Shown one piece after another: positions 42,963 through 53,375 of a DNA stretch of 64,000 nucleotides. Below the pieces are notes generated by a model. It ran no database searches and was not told the origin of the DNA. It saw only the letters and a program-made list of their open reading frames with translations. The stretch's first letter is position 1; every line of letters begins with the position of its first letter. Position numbers and translations under genes: made by a program. Source of the DNA: Beroe forskalii (taxonomy: Eukaryota > Ctenophora > Nuda > Beroida > Beroidae); the NCBI GenBank assembly GCA_011033025.1, contig WFMF01000002.1, forward strand, positions 806,001 through 870,000. Direction: 5' to 3'.

Positions 42963-43856
42963 AGTGTGGCGAGGAATTGTATCCAGTTGTGTTGTCATAT
43001 GACAAAAATGTTATCTTATCTTATCTTATCTGAAGATTGGTGAGAATTTGGAAGTCTTAATTACATCTGGGAAGTGGGAATTTGCTTTTTTGCATGAGTT
43101 CATTAATGAATCTTGGTACTTTTGTTAGCTGTAGGCTCACCTTTTTCCTAATGTTAATTTTCTATACTTATTAATATGGTCTGGAAGATCCAGTTTAATG
43201 CCTAGTGAATCATAGAAACAGTTGTGTGACATTTGTTCATGTAATATCAAAATTGTTTATTTCATTTATTATTATTTTATTTTATGTTTCAAAGGACAGT
43301 TATAATAATTTTGATTGCATTCTTGCCTTCTGGGCCATAACTTGAAAATGAAAAATATGCTGGCCTTCAAAACATCATCTCCCTATAATGAGTTGATTAT
43401 GGTTCATTTAAATTGGTTGCTTTCAGCTGAAATATTATTTTTAGATAGAGATAGGTATGTAAAGATGTAACTATTGACCATCATTTTTAATTTCATTATT
43501 TAATGTGGAATTAGAGCACCCAGGTGTTGAATTAAATTAAAGTAAATGAACTAATTAGTGATTCTTAGTATTGTGGACACATTGTAAGATGTGTTGTATT
43601 GAACGATGCAATCTTTTGAGCACTGTCTGAATCGTATTGGTGTATTTCCAAAAATTTTGTCTGAATCATATTAGTGTTTTTCCAAAAATTTTGTATTATT
43701 GTATTATATTAAAAAGGGGCCAAGGCAGCACATAGTGCTATGTCATCAAGTGAAGTACTTATTAGCAGGTCCACCAGGCCTGTTAGTTTTACAATATAAT
43801 GTGTAAACTAACTCTTAACAATATTCATTAGGGACAGGTTTCTCAAGACTTGCAAC
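42963..43856. other. Region upstream of TECR exon 1
   Basis: AT-rich. TTATCTTATCTTATCT near 43014-43030 is a short microsatellite. CCAGGCCTGTTAG near 43775 resembles the hairpin end of the 3.9-5.0 kb repeats. No obvious TATA box or CpG island was seen for TECR; the 5' UTR boundary is unknown. Confidence 0.4.
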
Positions 43857-43862
43857 ATGAAG
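43857..43862 (+). CDS. TECR: TECR exon 1 (coding part, Met-Lys)
   Basis: ATGAAG followed directly by a GTAAAC donor. From memory, vertebrate TECR also has a tiny first coding exon, beginning Met-Lys (MKHYE). Joining here puts M-K straight before I-D-I-A-S in the right frame and at the right place in the alignment. Because only six coding bases are involved, this assignment is the weakest of the four exons. An alternative first exon further upstream cannot be excluded. Confidence 0.5.
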
Positions 43863-44273
43863 GTAAACATATTTGTTACACAAATCTTTATTATACTAGC
43901 AGACCCAGTGACTGCCATTCATCACAAAACATGACCCATCCTCTGTAATCAATATTACTATTTTATCATAATCTATGCAACTTCTCTAAGTGATGTCTTA
44001 ACCAACAACCCAGTGGACCCAGATGATTAAATTTTGACTGATTTTCCCATGAAAATTCACATTGAAATTTTGCATACTGTTATAAACTACTTACGATACT
44101 GTACAATAGCCCAAACATCATGACTATAAGTTAGAACAACTAATTATTTCATTGTGTTTGACAAGTATAAAGCTTCAACCGTTGATTGAGACGACCAGGA
44201 CCATTTTACTAAGATTAAAAGATTTGCAAAAATATCTTATTTGGTGTAATTTAAAACGTGTTATTTCTCTCAG

Positions 44274-44373
44274 ATTGATATTGCCAGTAGTAAGACAGGT
44301 AAAACTGTTATTACCGTTGATGTTACCAAGTCCGACACCATTCTTGATGTCAAGAAGAAACACATCAGAGAAA
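44274..44373 (+). CDS. TECR: TECR exon 2: ubiquitin-like N-terminal domain
   Basis: A 100-bp exon between TTTCTCTCAG and GTAAGT. It encodes I-D-I-A-S-S-K-T-G-K-T, then V-I-T-V-D-V-T-K-S-D-T-I-L-D-V-K-K-K-H-I-R-E plus one base. This lines up with the human segment from VEILDAKTREKL to EIKNLF. TECR is the trans-2,3-enoyl-CoA reductase of the endoplasmic reticulum; it performs the last reduction in each cycle of very-long-chain fatty acid elongation and also acts in sphingosine-1-phosphate breakdown. This exon is the first part of its cytosolic ubiquitin-like domain. Confidence 0.85.
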
Positions 44374-44669
44374 GTAAGTCAAAATCATATTAATTCACGA
44401 GAGATTGAAGTTTAATTTCATTCTAATCCTGGTTAATACATTGATTTCCGTCCTAAAATCAAGTGCAACGAATCTTTAATATAGACTTATAAAAAGGAAA
44501 GAGAGCGAATTGATCATTACCCTCCGTTGATATATTATATGAGCCAAAATAGCTGAACCAAATGAAGTTGAAACACCGCAATTGATAAGGTGGTAGAAAA
44601 ATGGTATTTCATTGAACCGCCGATTCAAATAATAATTCGTAATTAACGTCGAATGTTGGGAAAATCATC

Positions 44670-44890
44670 GCAAAAAATAAGGTTGAGAATTGCTCTTAAT
44701 TCATGAGCTGTGTGTGTTGCTTGGCAACACAAAAGCTGCACATGTATGCGTGCACCACTATTAGGAAGCCATTGTCATTCCTTGTACGTTTCAACTGTAA
44801 GGAATAATTACTTAATTAATACGTACATTCTGAGAGGAAATTTTTGAGTTCAGCCGGGAAAAGTTTACGACAGTAGAACTATCAAGATAA
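44670..44890 (+). repeat. Dispersed repeat R4, second copy
   Basis: GGTTGAGAATTGCTCTTAAT, then GCACATGTATGCGTGCACCAC and a CATTGTCATTCCTTG block, in the same order as at 7840-8060. Confidence 0.6.
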
Positions 44891-44989
44891 CTTATAAGAA
44901 AGTGAAAGAAAATTAAAGGTATGATCAATGATCATTTCCTTTTAAACTCATTGAAGTTCACAATTCAAAATGAACATATGAACAGCCCG

Positions 44990-45300
44990 GAAATTTTTTC
45001 CCTCCCCATTGGCCTTTTTGTGAATACAAAAAGGCAAATGAGAGGGTTAGCAGAGATGGTGTTTGGGAAGGTGAGAAATAGGATATGTGCATAGCAGGTC
45101 CAGATTTGCAATACAACTACTGTAATTTCTGGAAAGTGCCCGGAAAGTCCGAGGGAGATATGTCCACAAAATTTGAGGGAGATGTCCACAAATTTGAGGA
45201 GATGTCCACATATTTGAGGGAGATTTCGTCAACAATGGTACCATCAGGTGGAGTCGCGTAGCAACCTTAATTGCGCGCGCAGTTGCGCACAATTCACTCC
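44990..45300 (-). repeat. Dispersed repeat R2, inverted copy
   Basis: Reverse complement of 6180-6485 over the blocks GAGAGGGTTAGCAGAGATGG, AGCAGGTCCA, TTGCAATACAACTACTGTAA and GGAAAGTGCCCG, with a GCGCGCGCAGTTGCGC motif at its end. A GAGGGAGATGTCCACAAATT motif is repeated three times at 45165-45230. Confidence 0.7.
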
Positions 45301-46639
45301 GCAAGATCAGGATGGATGTTACATATCGAACAGTTTTGTGCGCGAAGGCGCTGCGGCTCATCATCATGCGTTGGCAACTCATGTTAAGCTTTAGTTAGCC
45401 TATCAAATTTTAGCGAAAATTCAAGGCGCCGAGTCAACACTTTACCAATGTTTGAAATTCTAGCAATTTTGAACAATTTATGGTGGAAAAACAAATTACT
45501 GTATCATGAAATTGTATATCATGAAATTCGTAGGATGTAACACTACCCACGCGCGCGGCGCAACGTTCCACATTTGGACGTCACTTTTGATATCCATCCA
45601 GTCAGAAGAAATAGACGTAGACGGGCAACGTCCGTCGACATGAAATTGAATCATCAATGCTATAGTAATAGTTGCTTGCGTGAAAACCATGGCAAACTAC
45701 GGAGTTTATGAAATAAATAACTTCGTGAAATAATGCAATTGCGTTGTTAAACGTGGATCGTCGGATCGAAGCTGCCCATGTCCCACATGCATTTAGAATT
45801 GCGCGTTTCTATTAATATTTTCTTCAAGCTCGGGGGAGGGAAATTAAGCGCCCGCAAATGGGTAACGGGCGCAATTCTTGTTTGATGAGTAATTTATTAA
45901 TTCTCTTTTGACTCAATGGTACAAATGTAAACGATGTGGTTCTTTAATGACAATCAATTTCGTCGTTCTACGACATCTTCAGGTCTCAAATTTGATTGTA
46001 TAAAGTAGTGTTGTAAAGTTTAACGGAAATTTTTTGTTACGAAACACAAATGCAGCAAAACTATTTAATAAAGACAAAGTATAAGGCATCGTGTGAGCAT
46101 AAAATTATCAGATACATACGCAATTCACAAAGTTATAATTTCTAAATTTCAACACATATGTCTCTTTATTGGCCACGTGCGGCTCACCACCTGTGCATCA
46201 ATCATATGATTGACGATTGACCTCCTTATCAACACCTGGTAATTTTACTTCATATTCAAGATTTTCATTTTACGTGATGTTAAATTGAATTTGATTAGAA
46301 ATTGATTTATAAGTCTCATAAAATAACGAAAATATCGGATGAAAATATCTAATGAAGCAATTTTCATTTTATTCAGAGCGCTCTGCAGACCGCGCGGTGT
46401 GCCGTTATATCTATTGTTTGCTATCATTATAACTTTATAACTTGACCAGCGAGCTGATTGGCTGGCGCTAATCGGAGTTGTGGGTAAATTAATACGCCGT
46501 CCAGATTGATGAAACCGATCTAATATCCCATTATTCATAAGTTAGGTGATCTGTATGTCTGACATATTTTTTATTATTATTTTGAAGGTTTCACTTCTAT
46601 TCCAACAGCCGCACGGCCAATGACAGGAATCGAAGGATT

Positions 46640-46885
46640 CAAATGTAATCAAGCCAGTGACGGTCAAGGGTGTGTTATCCATACTTTATTCGCCCGAGAC
46701 TTCGCTGCAATGGGCAGCTCCTCATTAAACCCTCCCGCACAGTTTACTGTACACTCGGCTGAGTGAACCGTGTGGCTGCATAGGCTTGAGATACCTAGGT
46801 ATATTTCACCCGTAGCTCAGTGGGAACGGCAGGGAATCGAACCAAGGATCTTTCGATCACGAGCCAGATACCAATGCACCAACTG
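46640..46885 (-). mobile_element. tRNA-derived SINE
   Basis: Read on the minus strand, the head starts TATAGTTGATCAGTTGGTGC (A-box-like: TAGTTGATCAGTTGG) and has a perfect B box GGTTCGATTCC about 45 bases on, as in tRNA genes. It then runs into a non-tRNA body ending in GGGCGAATAAAGTATGG. Acceptor-stem pairing of a real tRNA is absent, so this is a SINE, not a tRNA gene. The 3' limit is approximate. Confidence 0.62.
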
Positions 46886-47249
46886 ATCAACTATAATAGT
46901 AATGAAGTGATAGTGACCTTGCATTGTTACCCTGGTAACTGTATGTACACTGAGTTATTCGTAACATGCTCAACTAAGAACCGTCGTTAATTTACTAAAG
47001 TACCACCTGTATTTCCAATGTACTGGTGGTTTTACTTTCCGCAACAAAAATTGTTTTGAAATTGTTTTGAAATTGCTTCCGTCCTCTTCAACGTTCGTGG
47101 TAAACGCTTTGCTTGTTTTTCTAAGAATTAAAACAACCAATTTTAAAACTAAATGCAGTTATTTTTCATTTCATTTTTGTAAATGCTTTCAAAACCAACT
47201 ACACCTATTCAATCATGCACACACCCATCCGACATGGCGATATACCTGT

Positions 47250-47717
47250 CTAAACCGGTATTGGACTTGGTTCCGCTGAGGGTTCAACGGCCATTGTGGT
47301 AGTCACAGGCAGAGACTGGATGGTTCCTTCGTCGGTAGTAAGGACAGCAACCCACTTGCCAGCCCGTCCGCCGGACGCAGCCCACTTGGCGTTGGAATCC
47401 TTATCAGCCCCAAGGTTCCTTGTGAACAGGCCATCGCTCCGTCGCGTGGCACTCCTGCAGAAGGTGGGCAGGATTTCACCCTTCTTTTCGTTGAACACCA
47501 ACTTGCAGATTTTCATGGAATAGCTAGGTGCAGCAGCGGGAAGTTCATCGTCAGAAGAGATCCCCATCATACCGTCAGCATCCGTCATTATGAAGGAGAT
47601 TTTGCAGATTTTTCCAGCGTAGCACTCCACATTTGGTCCCGGGTAGAGGCCATAGAAGGAGGACTGGCCCATCACGGAGCTGGCTAGGACGCCCACCAGG
47701 AACAGAGAGGAAAACAT
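47250..47717 (-). CDS. Small secreted protein, family unknown, nested in TECR intron 2
   Basis: It encodes 155 residues with an obvious signal peptide (MFSSLFLVGVLASSVMG, cleavage near residue 17-18). The mature protein has four cysteines (32, 38, 71, 87), room for two disulfides, and motifs N-V-E-C-Y-A-G-K-I-C-K-I-S-F, K-I-C-K-L-V-F, and K-W-A-A-S-G-G-R-A-G-K-W-V-A-V-L. The C-terminus is Pro/Ser-rich (EPSAEPSPIPV). I recognise no family. The start is supported by the signal peptide and by a TATA box about 77 bp upstream; the frame is open without introns. It lies antisense in a TECR intron, so it has its own promoter. Codon use is rich in GCC/ACC/GAG, unlike the AT-rich surroundings, which supports real and probably high expression. 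Confidence 0.72.
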   Translation of the reverse strand: MFSSLFLVGVLASSVMGQSSFYGLYPGPNVECYAGKICKISFIMTDADGMMGISSDDELPAAAPSYSMKICKLVFNEKKGEILPTFCRSATRRSDGLFTRNLGADKDSNAKWAASGGRAGKWVAVLTTDEGTIQSLPVTTTMAVEPSAEPSPIPV

Positions 47718-47793
47718 CTTTTCGTGATATCAGAGAGAGTTATCGTGGCAACGCTTGTCTCAAGAGGATTGAGTTTTGCCACAATGCGGGGGA

Positions 47794-47800
47794 TTTTATA
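47794..47800 (-). promoter_or_regulatory. TATA box of the nested secreted-protein gene
   Basis: TATAAAA on the minus strand, about 77 bp before the ATG. Confidence 0.65.
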
Positions 47801-47852
47801 ATCACCTGAGTCGGTTGTCTTAGTCCTACGGCTTACCGCGTTAAACGTGTCC

Positions 47853-47861
47853 TGATTGGTC
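47853..47861 (-). promoter_or_regulatory. CCAAT box of the nested secreted-protein gene
   Basis: ACCAATCAG on the minus strand about 55 bp upstream of the TATA box. A second ACCAACC is near 47885. Confidence 0.5.
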
Positions 47862-48689
47862 GAACTATCGCATTGAAGCGTCCTGGTTGGTCCATTATTG
47901 TCTCAAAATCGCGTTTCTTCTCACTTCTGTGTAAAAAACCAGATGGTCCTTTCAGTGCTTTCAGTCCTTGTTAGAAAATAATAACATAATAACATAATAC
48001 CAATAACCAGTAATTTATCGTACAAATATGTTACTTTTTGTTATTCAAGGAATTTCAGTACTAATAACGAGGGGCGATTAAAGTTGTGGAATCTGGAATG
48101 GAGTTAACATAATATAGTATTAATGATAAATTACATGGTTGCTTATACACAGCAGCGTCTTTAGCTCGGACGAACTCGGCAAAAAGCTTTGTGTCATTCG
48201 AACAACGGTACCTGAAATTAGAAAAGAATATTGCGGAATAAAAATGTTATAGTTTTTTCAGTATTTGTACATAGCGACTTGGTAGACCTGTTATTGCCCA
48301 GTGGTTTCCCACTTCCCAAATTACTTGAACTCAAATCTCATCTCTGGAGTCTGGCTACATCAAGGAACTCATGGTTATACTCGGGGGTATAAGCAGAGTC
48401 ATTGTCCAAAGAAATCATCATCACTGGACGCGCTTTTTTCCTTGCGTTAATTTTCCTCATTACTGGATTCAAAAATTTGGGAAATTTGAGAAATATAAAT
48501 TTCCACTGTGTTCATTTTTTGGAATTGAATCGTGAACTTCCACAATTGAATGAAAAATGATCATTCAATTTTCTTTCTGTATCTTGCGAGTTATCTTGTA
48601 GTTCTTTACCTTTTTCCTACGAACTCGAAAATGCAATTGAGAAGGTATATTAAGTTATAATTTTCAAGGTATATTAAGTTATAATTTTC

Positions 48690-48925
48690 ATTGCTACTCA
48701 TCAGTTTTCTCATTGCTACTCATCAGTTTTCTCATTGCTACTCATCAGTTTTCTCATTGCTACTCATCAGTTTTCTCATTGCTACTCATCAGTTTTCTCA
48801 TTGCTACTCATCAGTTTTCTCATTGCTACTCATCAGTTTTCTCATTTTTTTAAATTTTCTTTTAATTTTTTTTGCTACTCATCAGTTTTCTCATTGCTAC
48901 TCATCAGTTTTCTTGTGCGTGTTGA
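48690..48925 (+). repeat. 22-bp minisatellite CATTGCTACTCATCAGTTTTCT
   Basis: Unit CATTGCTACTCATCAGTTTT plus CT, about nine copies, seven of them contiguous and virtually identical, then a T-rich gap and two more. ORFs here are repeat translations. Confidence 0.95.
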
Positions 48926-49037
48926 ATTAGCAGCTCTGTTATCAGCATATTGCAACTCGCACTCGGTATCTATTCTTTGTGCCTTTCTGTGTACATACTG
49001 TACACAGAATGACATTATCAATTGGAAAGGTATATGA

Positions 49038-49930
49038 GTTAGAGAAGGAATTGGACTCAGTATCAGCAGACTCTTCGGGGCAAACTGGAAGGAGGTCAAC
49101 AAAACAGCTGTGATGGAGTGCAACAAGGCAACTCTGACAAATCTTGTACTGTCAGTTGTCCATGTACTGGGAAAGAGCAAGGAAACACTGCAATCAGCAG
49201 CAATGTCTTACGAGGCATTGACGGAAGAGGTGATGTTGGACCAAAATACAGTGATGGAACTCCAAGATAAACTCTTGAAGAGCAAGACAGAGCAAATGGA
49301 AGCGGTGCAGACGACAGTGAAGAGCGAAATCAGAAGCTTCAGTGACGTAGTGAAGAAAGAGTGTGAGGAAAGGATTACAGCGACACAAGTGAAGGCAGCA
49401 GTAAAGTCGGCAGTGAAGGATGATGACAGAAGGAGAGCGGTGATGCTGTTTGGACTTGAGGAGTCAGCCAATGAAGTTGTGCAGGAGAAAATGAAAGATG
49501 TGCTCCGAGTCAGCTGTTCTACGGCACGGCTCTTGGTTAAAGACTGCCACCGTGTTGGGGCTGTCAGGACAGGCTATGTACGCCCGGTAAAGGCCACGTT
49601 TCACAGCAATGAAACAGCAGCATTAGCTCTGGAATGTGGTAAGAATTTGCAGGGAACGCACTTCAGCAGAGTGTACATATCTCCAGACAGAACTCGTGAA
49701 AAAAGAGAAGAAAGGAAAGGACTTGTTTCACAGCTGCAAGATACGGAGTGACCCAGGACAGTACCACTACATCAGCAATGGTGCAGTTTGCAGCAGGGAA
49801 AGAGGACCAACTCCTTCACCTCGGACACCAGCATCCACATCCACTCCCCCTTCGTCGACTTCAATCCCCCCGTCTTCTCCTCGGACTTCCCTGAATCCGG
49901 CCAGTGCTTGAACTCTCGCCTGCCTCGCGC
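49038..49930 (+). pseudogene. LINE ORF1-like protein remnant
   Basis: The main open frame (49110-49751) encodes about 213 residues. Residues 30-70 look like a coiled coil (E-A-L-T-E-E-V-M-L-D-Q-N-T-V-M-E-L-Q). Residues 107-200 match the RRM-like core of LINE ORF1 proteins: R-R-R-A-V-M-L-F-G-L-E-E, C-H-R-V-G, R-P-V-K-A-T-F-H, V-Y-I-S-P-D-R-T-R-E-K-R-E-E-R. The typical tail (S-D-P-G-Q-Y-H-Y-I-S-N-G-A-V-C-S-R) is present but in another frame after 49740, and coding-like sequence before 49110 is also out of frame, so the copy is broken. No ORF2 reverse transcriptase follows. ORF1 binds element RNA. A host gene captured from such an element is possible but less likely given the frameshifts. Confidence 0.6.
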
Positions 49931-50301
49931 CGGATGGGACTTGCTGAACAGCCCCGAGCACCAAGTCCCTATCCAACTTTTTGAGTGTGTTTTGTTTTTA
50001 TGATTTGGAGTGCTAATTTCAGTGGGTGTTGACGTGACAGTGGCAATCAGGCCACATTATGCGGCGAATACATGCCTTGTACGGCATCTCAATGTGCTTG
50101 TGGTCTTATTTTTTATTGTTAATGTATTAATTTTATTTATTTATTTCGGCACATGCCAGCCCCACTGTGTTTTTTTTTCAAACAAACGTTTCAAAAGTAC
50201 ATGCAAGCAACATGACAGATTCTTCGTTAAAATGCACATGCAGTTATTAAGCACGCGCTACAACATTTAGCCATTGCAACGCGCGCAACTGGTGAATTTA
50301 A
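49931..50301. other. No gene seen
   Basis: Spacer between the ORF1-like remnant and the hAT-like element. T-rich; an AGCCATTGCAACGCGCGCAA segment resembles fragments of the GC-rich dispersed repeats. Confidence 0.35.
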
Positions 50302-50309
50302 CCCAGAAC

Positions 50310-51972
50310 TAGGCTTTCCATTATCGGTAACAAATTTTTTTATCTAGATAAACCGATAATTATTTCGGTTTTATCTAGATAAAATTTTTATCTAGATAAA
50401 ATCTATCAGTTTTTAAAAACTTTTTTGCCACTGTCAATCTGGTTACTTTCGCTAAATACTTAAATATACGTCAGTCTGATATCATGGTGATTGTTGATAC
50501 ACCCGACTGGCGTTAGTGAAAAATGAGACTGTTGTTATTGATAACACTACGTCCAAAAATTGTCAATGATACGTAATAGTGGTGCTGCCGATTGGTATCA
50601 GAGTTCATTCAGGTTGATATATCATTGATTTGTCAGTGTTAGACTGATGCAATTTATCCGTCAGAACGGTATTAGGAATACTATACAGCAGACTATAGGT
50701 CAGAGATGCGTCCGAAAGGTATCAATCATGCATCGGATTGGTGTCAGTGATACGGCAGACTGGTGTCAGTGATAAGTCACACTGTCAGACTGGTGTCATT
50801 GATACGGCAGACTGGTGTCAGTGATAAGTCAGACTGGTGTCAGTGATACAGCAGACAGGTGTCAGTGATACGGCAGACTGGTGTCCGTGATTCGGCAGAC
50901 TGGTGTCAGTGATAAGTCACACTGCCAGACTGGTGTCATTGATACGGCAGACTGGTGTCAGTGATAAGTCAGACTGGTGTCTGTGATACGGCAGACAGGT
51001 GTCAGTGATACGGCAGACTGGTGACAGTGATACAGCAGACTGGTGTCAGTGATACGGCAGACTGGTGTCAGTTATACTGCAGACTGGTGTCAGCAGTCAG
51101 TGATAAGTCAGACTGGTGACAGTGATATGGCAGACTGGTGTCAGTGATAAGTCACACTGCCAGACTGGTGTCATTGATACGGCAGACTGGTGTCAGTGAT
51201 AAGTCAGACTGGTGTCAGTGATACGGCAGACTGGTGTCAGTGATAAGGCAGACTGGTGTCAGTGATAAGGCAGACTGGTGTCAGTGATACGGCAGACTGG
51301 TGTCAGTGATAAGGCAAACTGGTGTCAGTGATAAGTCAGACTGGTGTCAGTGATACGGCAGACTGGTGTCAGTGATAAGGCAGACTGATGTCAGTGATAC
51401 GGCACACTGGTGTCAGTGATACGGCAGACTGGTGTCAGTGATACCGCAGACTGGTGTCAGTGATACGGCAGACTGGTGTCAGTGATACGGCAGACTGGTG
51501 TCAATGAAACGGCAGACTGGTGTCAGTGATATGGCAGACTGGTGTCAGTGATACTGCAGACTGGTTTCAGTCATCTGTAGCAGATTGTTAGTGTCTGGCC
51601 AATGTTAGATATCTGATGTGTGTCTGTGACATGACAGAATAGTGTCACTGGTGCCAGATTTTGTCGGTATCAGTTATCCATGAAACAAGTGTCAGTGATA
51701 CATCAGGATAGTTTCAACCTAACATCAAATAGGTGTCTGTGGTATGTCGGACTGGTGTTGGTGATTGGTAAGAAAGGTACCAGTGACATGCTTGACTGGT
51801 GGCAGTGATCCTTCAGACTGGTGAAAGTTGAAACCAGTCCAATTTACAAGCACTTTTCAACGCCAGCTATTTTATCTAGATAAAAATAATTTTTATCTAG
51901 ATAAACCGATAATTTATTTTGATGAATTATCGGAGATAATTATCGGTTTCGATTATCGGACTGGAAAGCCTA
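50310..51972. mobile_element. Non-autonomous hAT-like element, 1,663 bp, carrying a minisatellite; perfect 8-bp target duplication
   Basis: The ends are TAGGCTTTCCATTATCGG and (inverted) TAGGCTTTCCAGTCCGATAA. CCCAGAAC flanks both sides (50302-50309 and 51973-51980). Subterminal regions carry TTTATCTAGATAAA and CCGATAAT motifs, as in the element at 14691-15885, which has the near-identical TIR TAGGGTTTCCATTATC. The middle is a 22-bp minisatellite. No transposase. Confidence 0.87.
50740..51580 (+). repeat. 22-bp minisatellite inside the hAT-like element
   Basis: Unit GACTGGTGTCAGTGATACGG plus CA, with AAGTCA variants; about 37 copies. More diverged units extend on both sides (50460-50740 and 51580-51830), suggesting the array grew from the element's own sequence. 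Confidence 0.93.
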
Positions 51973-52269
51973 CCCAGAACGCGATCTTGTTTTTGGGGTA
52001 GATTTTTTTGAATTTTTGACGTTATTCATGAAAAATCTAAAGCTTAATCCTATTTTAGCCTTTTAGCTATGCTTTATTCTAAGTTTAGCTGTTTTCTAAC
52101 CCCTTGCAAAACATGGCCGCTTTTTTGCAACGACGATAATCACATGATTTTCGAAAGCTCCTGATTTTTAAACTCTATCGTATCATTGAACGTTTTAACT
52201 TGCTCCCTAAATGGCCGCTCTGTTTTGACAGCTATTCAGGAACTCCAGTAGAAGTGCCTCTTGCCTTTA

Positions 52270-52595
52270 TATTAAAGACTAGCAGGCCCGTTGGGGCTGC
52301 AAATATACAACTCCCTCCGCGCTGCTACGCAGCACCTCCTTCAATACCCACAAGTCAAATTGATTGAATACTTTTCACCGCATCAAATTCCAATCATATC
52401 AATAGTTATGAGCAGCTAAATCAAAACAGCATTTAACAGAAATGAGCGCGCACGCACTTCATCTGCACGTGCACTTCCCCTATTGCGCGCGCGTTGCCGT
52501 ACAAAGAAACAGAAAATGCAACTCTATATGAGCTAGATAATTGTTCGTCTGTGGGCTGGGTGTCCTGTGACCTAGAACTCTAGAAGACCTAGTAC
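52270..52595 (-). repeat. Inverted copy of the 3.9-5.0 kb repeat plus the end of R4
   Basis: ACTAGCAGGCCCGTTGGGGC, CGCTGCTACGCAGCACCTC, CTTTTCACCGCATCAAATTC and GCGCGCGCGTTGCC are the reverse complement of a unit at 4208-4478. It is followed by GGGCTGGGTGTCCTGTGACC as in R4. It ends about 40 bp before TECR exon 3. Confidence 0.75.
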
Positions 52596-52635
52596 AATAT
52601 ATTTGATTCCATTACTAAACTCAGTTCCTGTTCAG

Positions 52636-52764
52636 ACAGTGGATTGTACCCAAGTCGGATGAGTTACAAGCTGTCCCTCAAGGATAAGGCTCTAGGGGAG
52701 GACGTGAAGATCGGGGATGTCGAAACTCTCACTGACGGATCAGTGCTGTACTTTAAAGACTTAG
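52636..52764 (+). CDS. TECR: TECR exon 3
   Basis: A 129-bp exon after CCTGTTCAG, ending before GTACGT. With the base left from exon 2 it encodes N, then S-G-L-Y-P-S-R-M-S-Y-K-L-S-L-K-D-K-A-L, and ends T-D-G-S-V-L-Y-F-K-D-L plus one base. Human TECR has W-Y-P-A-R-Q-S-L-R-L...L-P-V-G-T-T-A-T-L-Y-F-R-D-L-G here. This completes the ubiquitin-like domain. Phases agree exactly with exons 2 and 4. Confidence 0.92.
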
Positions 52765-53236
52765 GTACGTATTGGAGTTGATTTATCAAGCAGTTCTCAT
52801 TGGATTATGTTTTATTTTCATATTATATGTTACTTTTTTATCTCGATATTTAGCTATAAACGTATAAATTGAGTTTTACGCCGATTGGTCGAAAATGTTT
52901 GTCGTGGGAGGCTTCTAAAAATTGAACTGTATTAAATTTGAATATTTTCACGAGACAATACTGTCATTAACCACTATTTTCTGGGTGGGTTCGGGTGTTT
53001 TCAGGAGGTTTTGGGTAGGTTCGGGTCGTTTCAAGGTCAAATGCGGATTGAGGTGGGTTTGGGGTGGGTTTGGGGTGGGTTTGCGGTGGGCCGGTGGGTT
53101 TGCGGTGGGTTCGGGCGGTTCCTGCTTTTAGTGTCAACATAATATAATTATTATGTTGAATATTCGCGAAAACAACACGGCCCTGACTCGCCCAATTAAG
53201 CTTGATAATCTCAATTAATTGACATGTCAACCTTAG
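52765..53236 (+). other. TECR intron 3
   Basis: 472 bp. It contains a short G-rich stretch with GTGGGTTTGGGGTGG repeated (53040-53115), which yields spurious Pro/Thr-rich minus-strand ORFs. Confidence 0.8.
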
Positions 53237-53375
53237 GTCCCCAGATAGGTTGGGGTACGGTGTTCCTTGCTGAGTACATAGGACCCATCGTGGCTTATCT
53301 TCTCTTCTACTTCTCCAACACTTGTGACTGGGTGTACCCTGATAACACTGGACAACCTCACAACGATGTCCAGAA
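53237..53375 (+). CDS. TECR: TECR exon 4: first membrane segment
   Basis: A 139-bp exon after AACCTTAG, ending before GTATGT. It encodes [26 protein letters not shown] (first transmembrane helix; human has G-A-Q-I-S-W-V-T-V-F-L-T-E-Y-A-G-P), then [16 protein letters not shown]. The following steroid 5-alpha-reductase-like catalytic part, which begins with a W-S-F-H-Y-x-K-R-L-E-T motif in the family, is not in this window. The gene therefore continues to the right, and intron 4 exceeds 10.6 kb. About 40 percent of the protein is present. Confidence 0.93.

Larger units (their letters stand above)
44374..52635 (+). other. TECR intron 2 (8.3 kb), containing other features
   Basis: The intron holds copies of repeats R4 (44670-44890) and R2 (44990-45150, inverted), a SINE, an antisense secreted-protein gene, a 22-bp minisatellite, a LINE ORF1-like remnant, a hAT-like element and an inverted copy of the 3.9-5.0 kb repeat immediately before exon 3. 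Stretches 45300-46640, 46890-47240 and 47900-48650 show no gene. Confidence 0.75.

Noticed and set aside
46806-46885. A functional tRNA gene (-)
   Set aside because: A and B boxes are present but the acceptor and anticodon stems do not pair; a SINE head fits better.
48115-48215. Possible minus-strand exon after TTTCAG (Y-R-C-S-N-D-T-K-L-F-A-E-F-V-R-A-K-D)
   Set aside because: The stretch looks coding and has a good acceptor, but there is no matching donor and no family; too short to claim.
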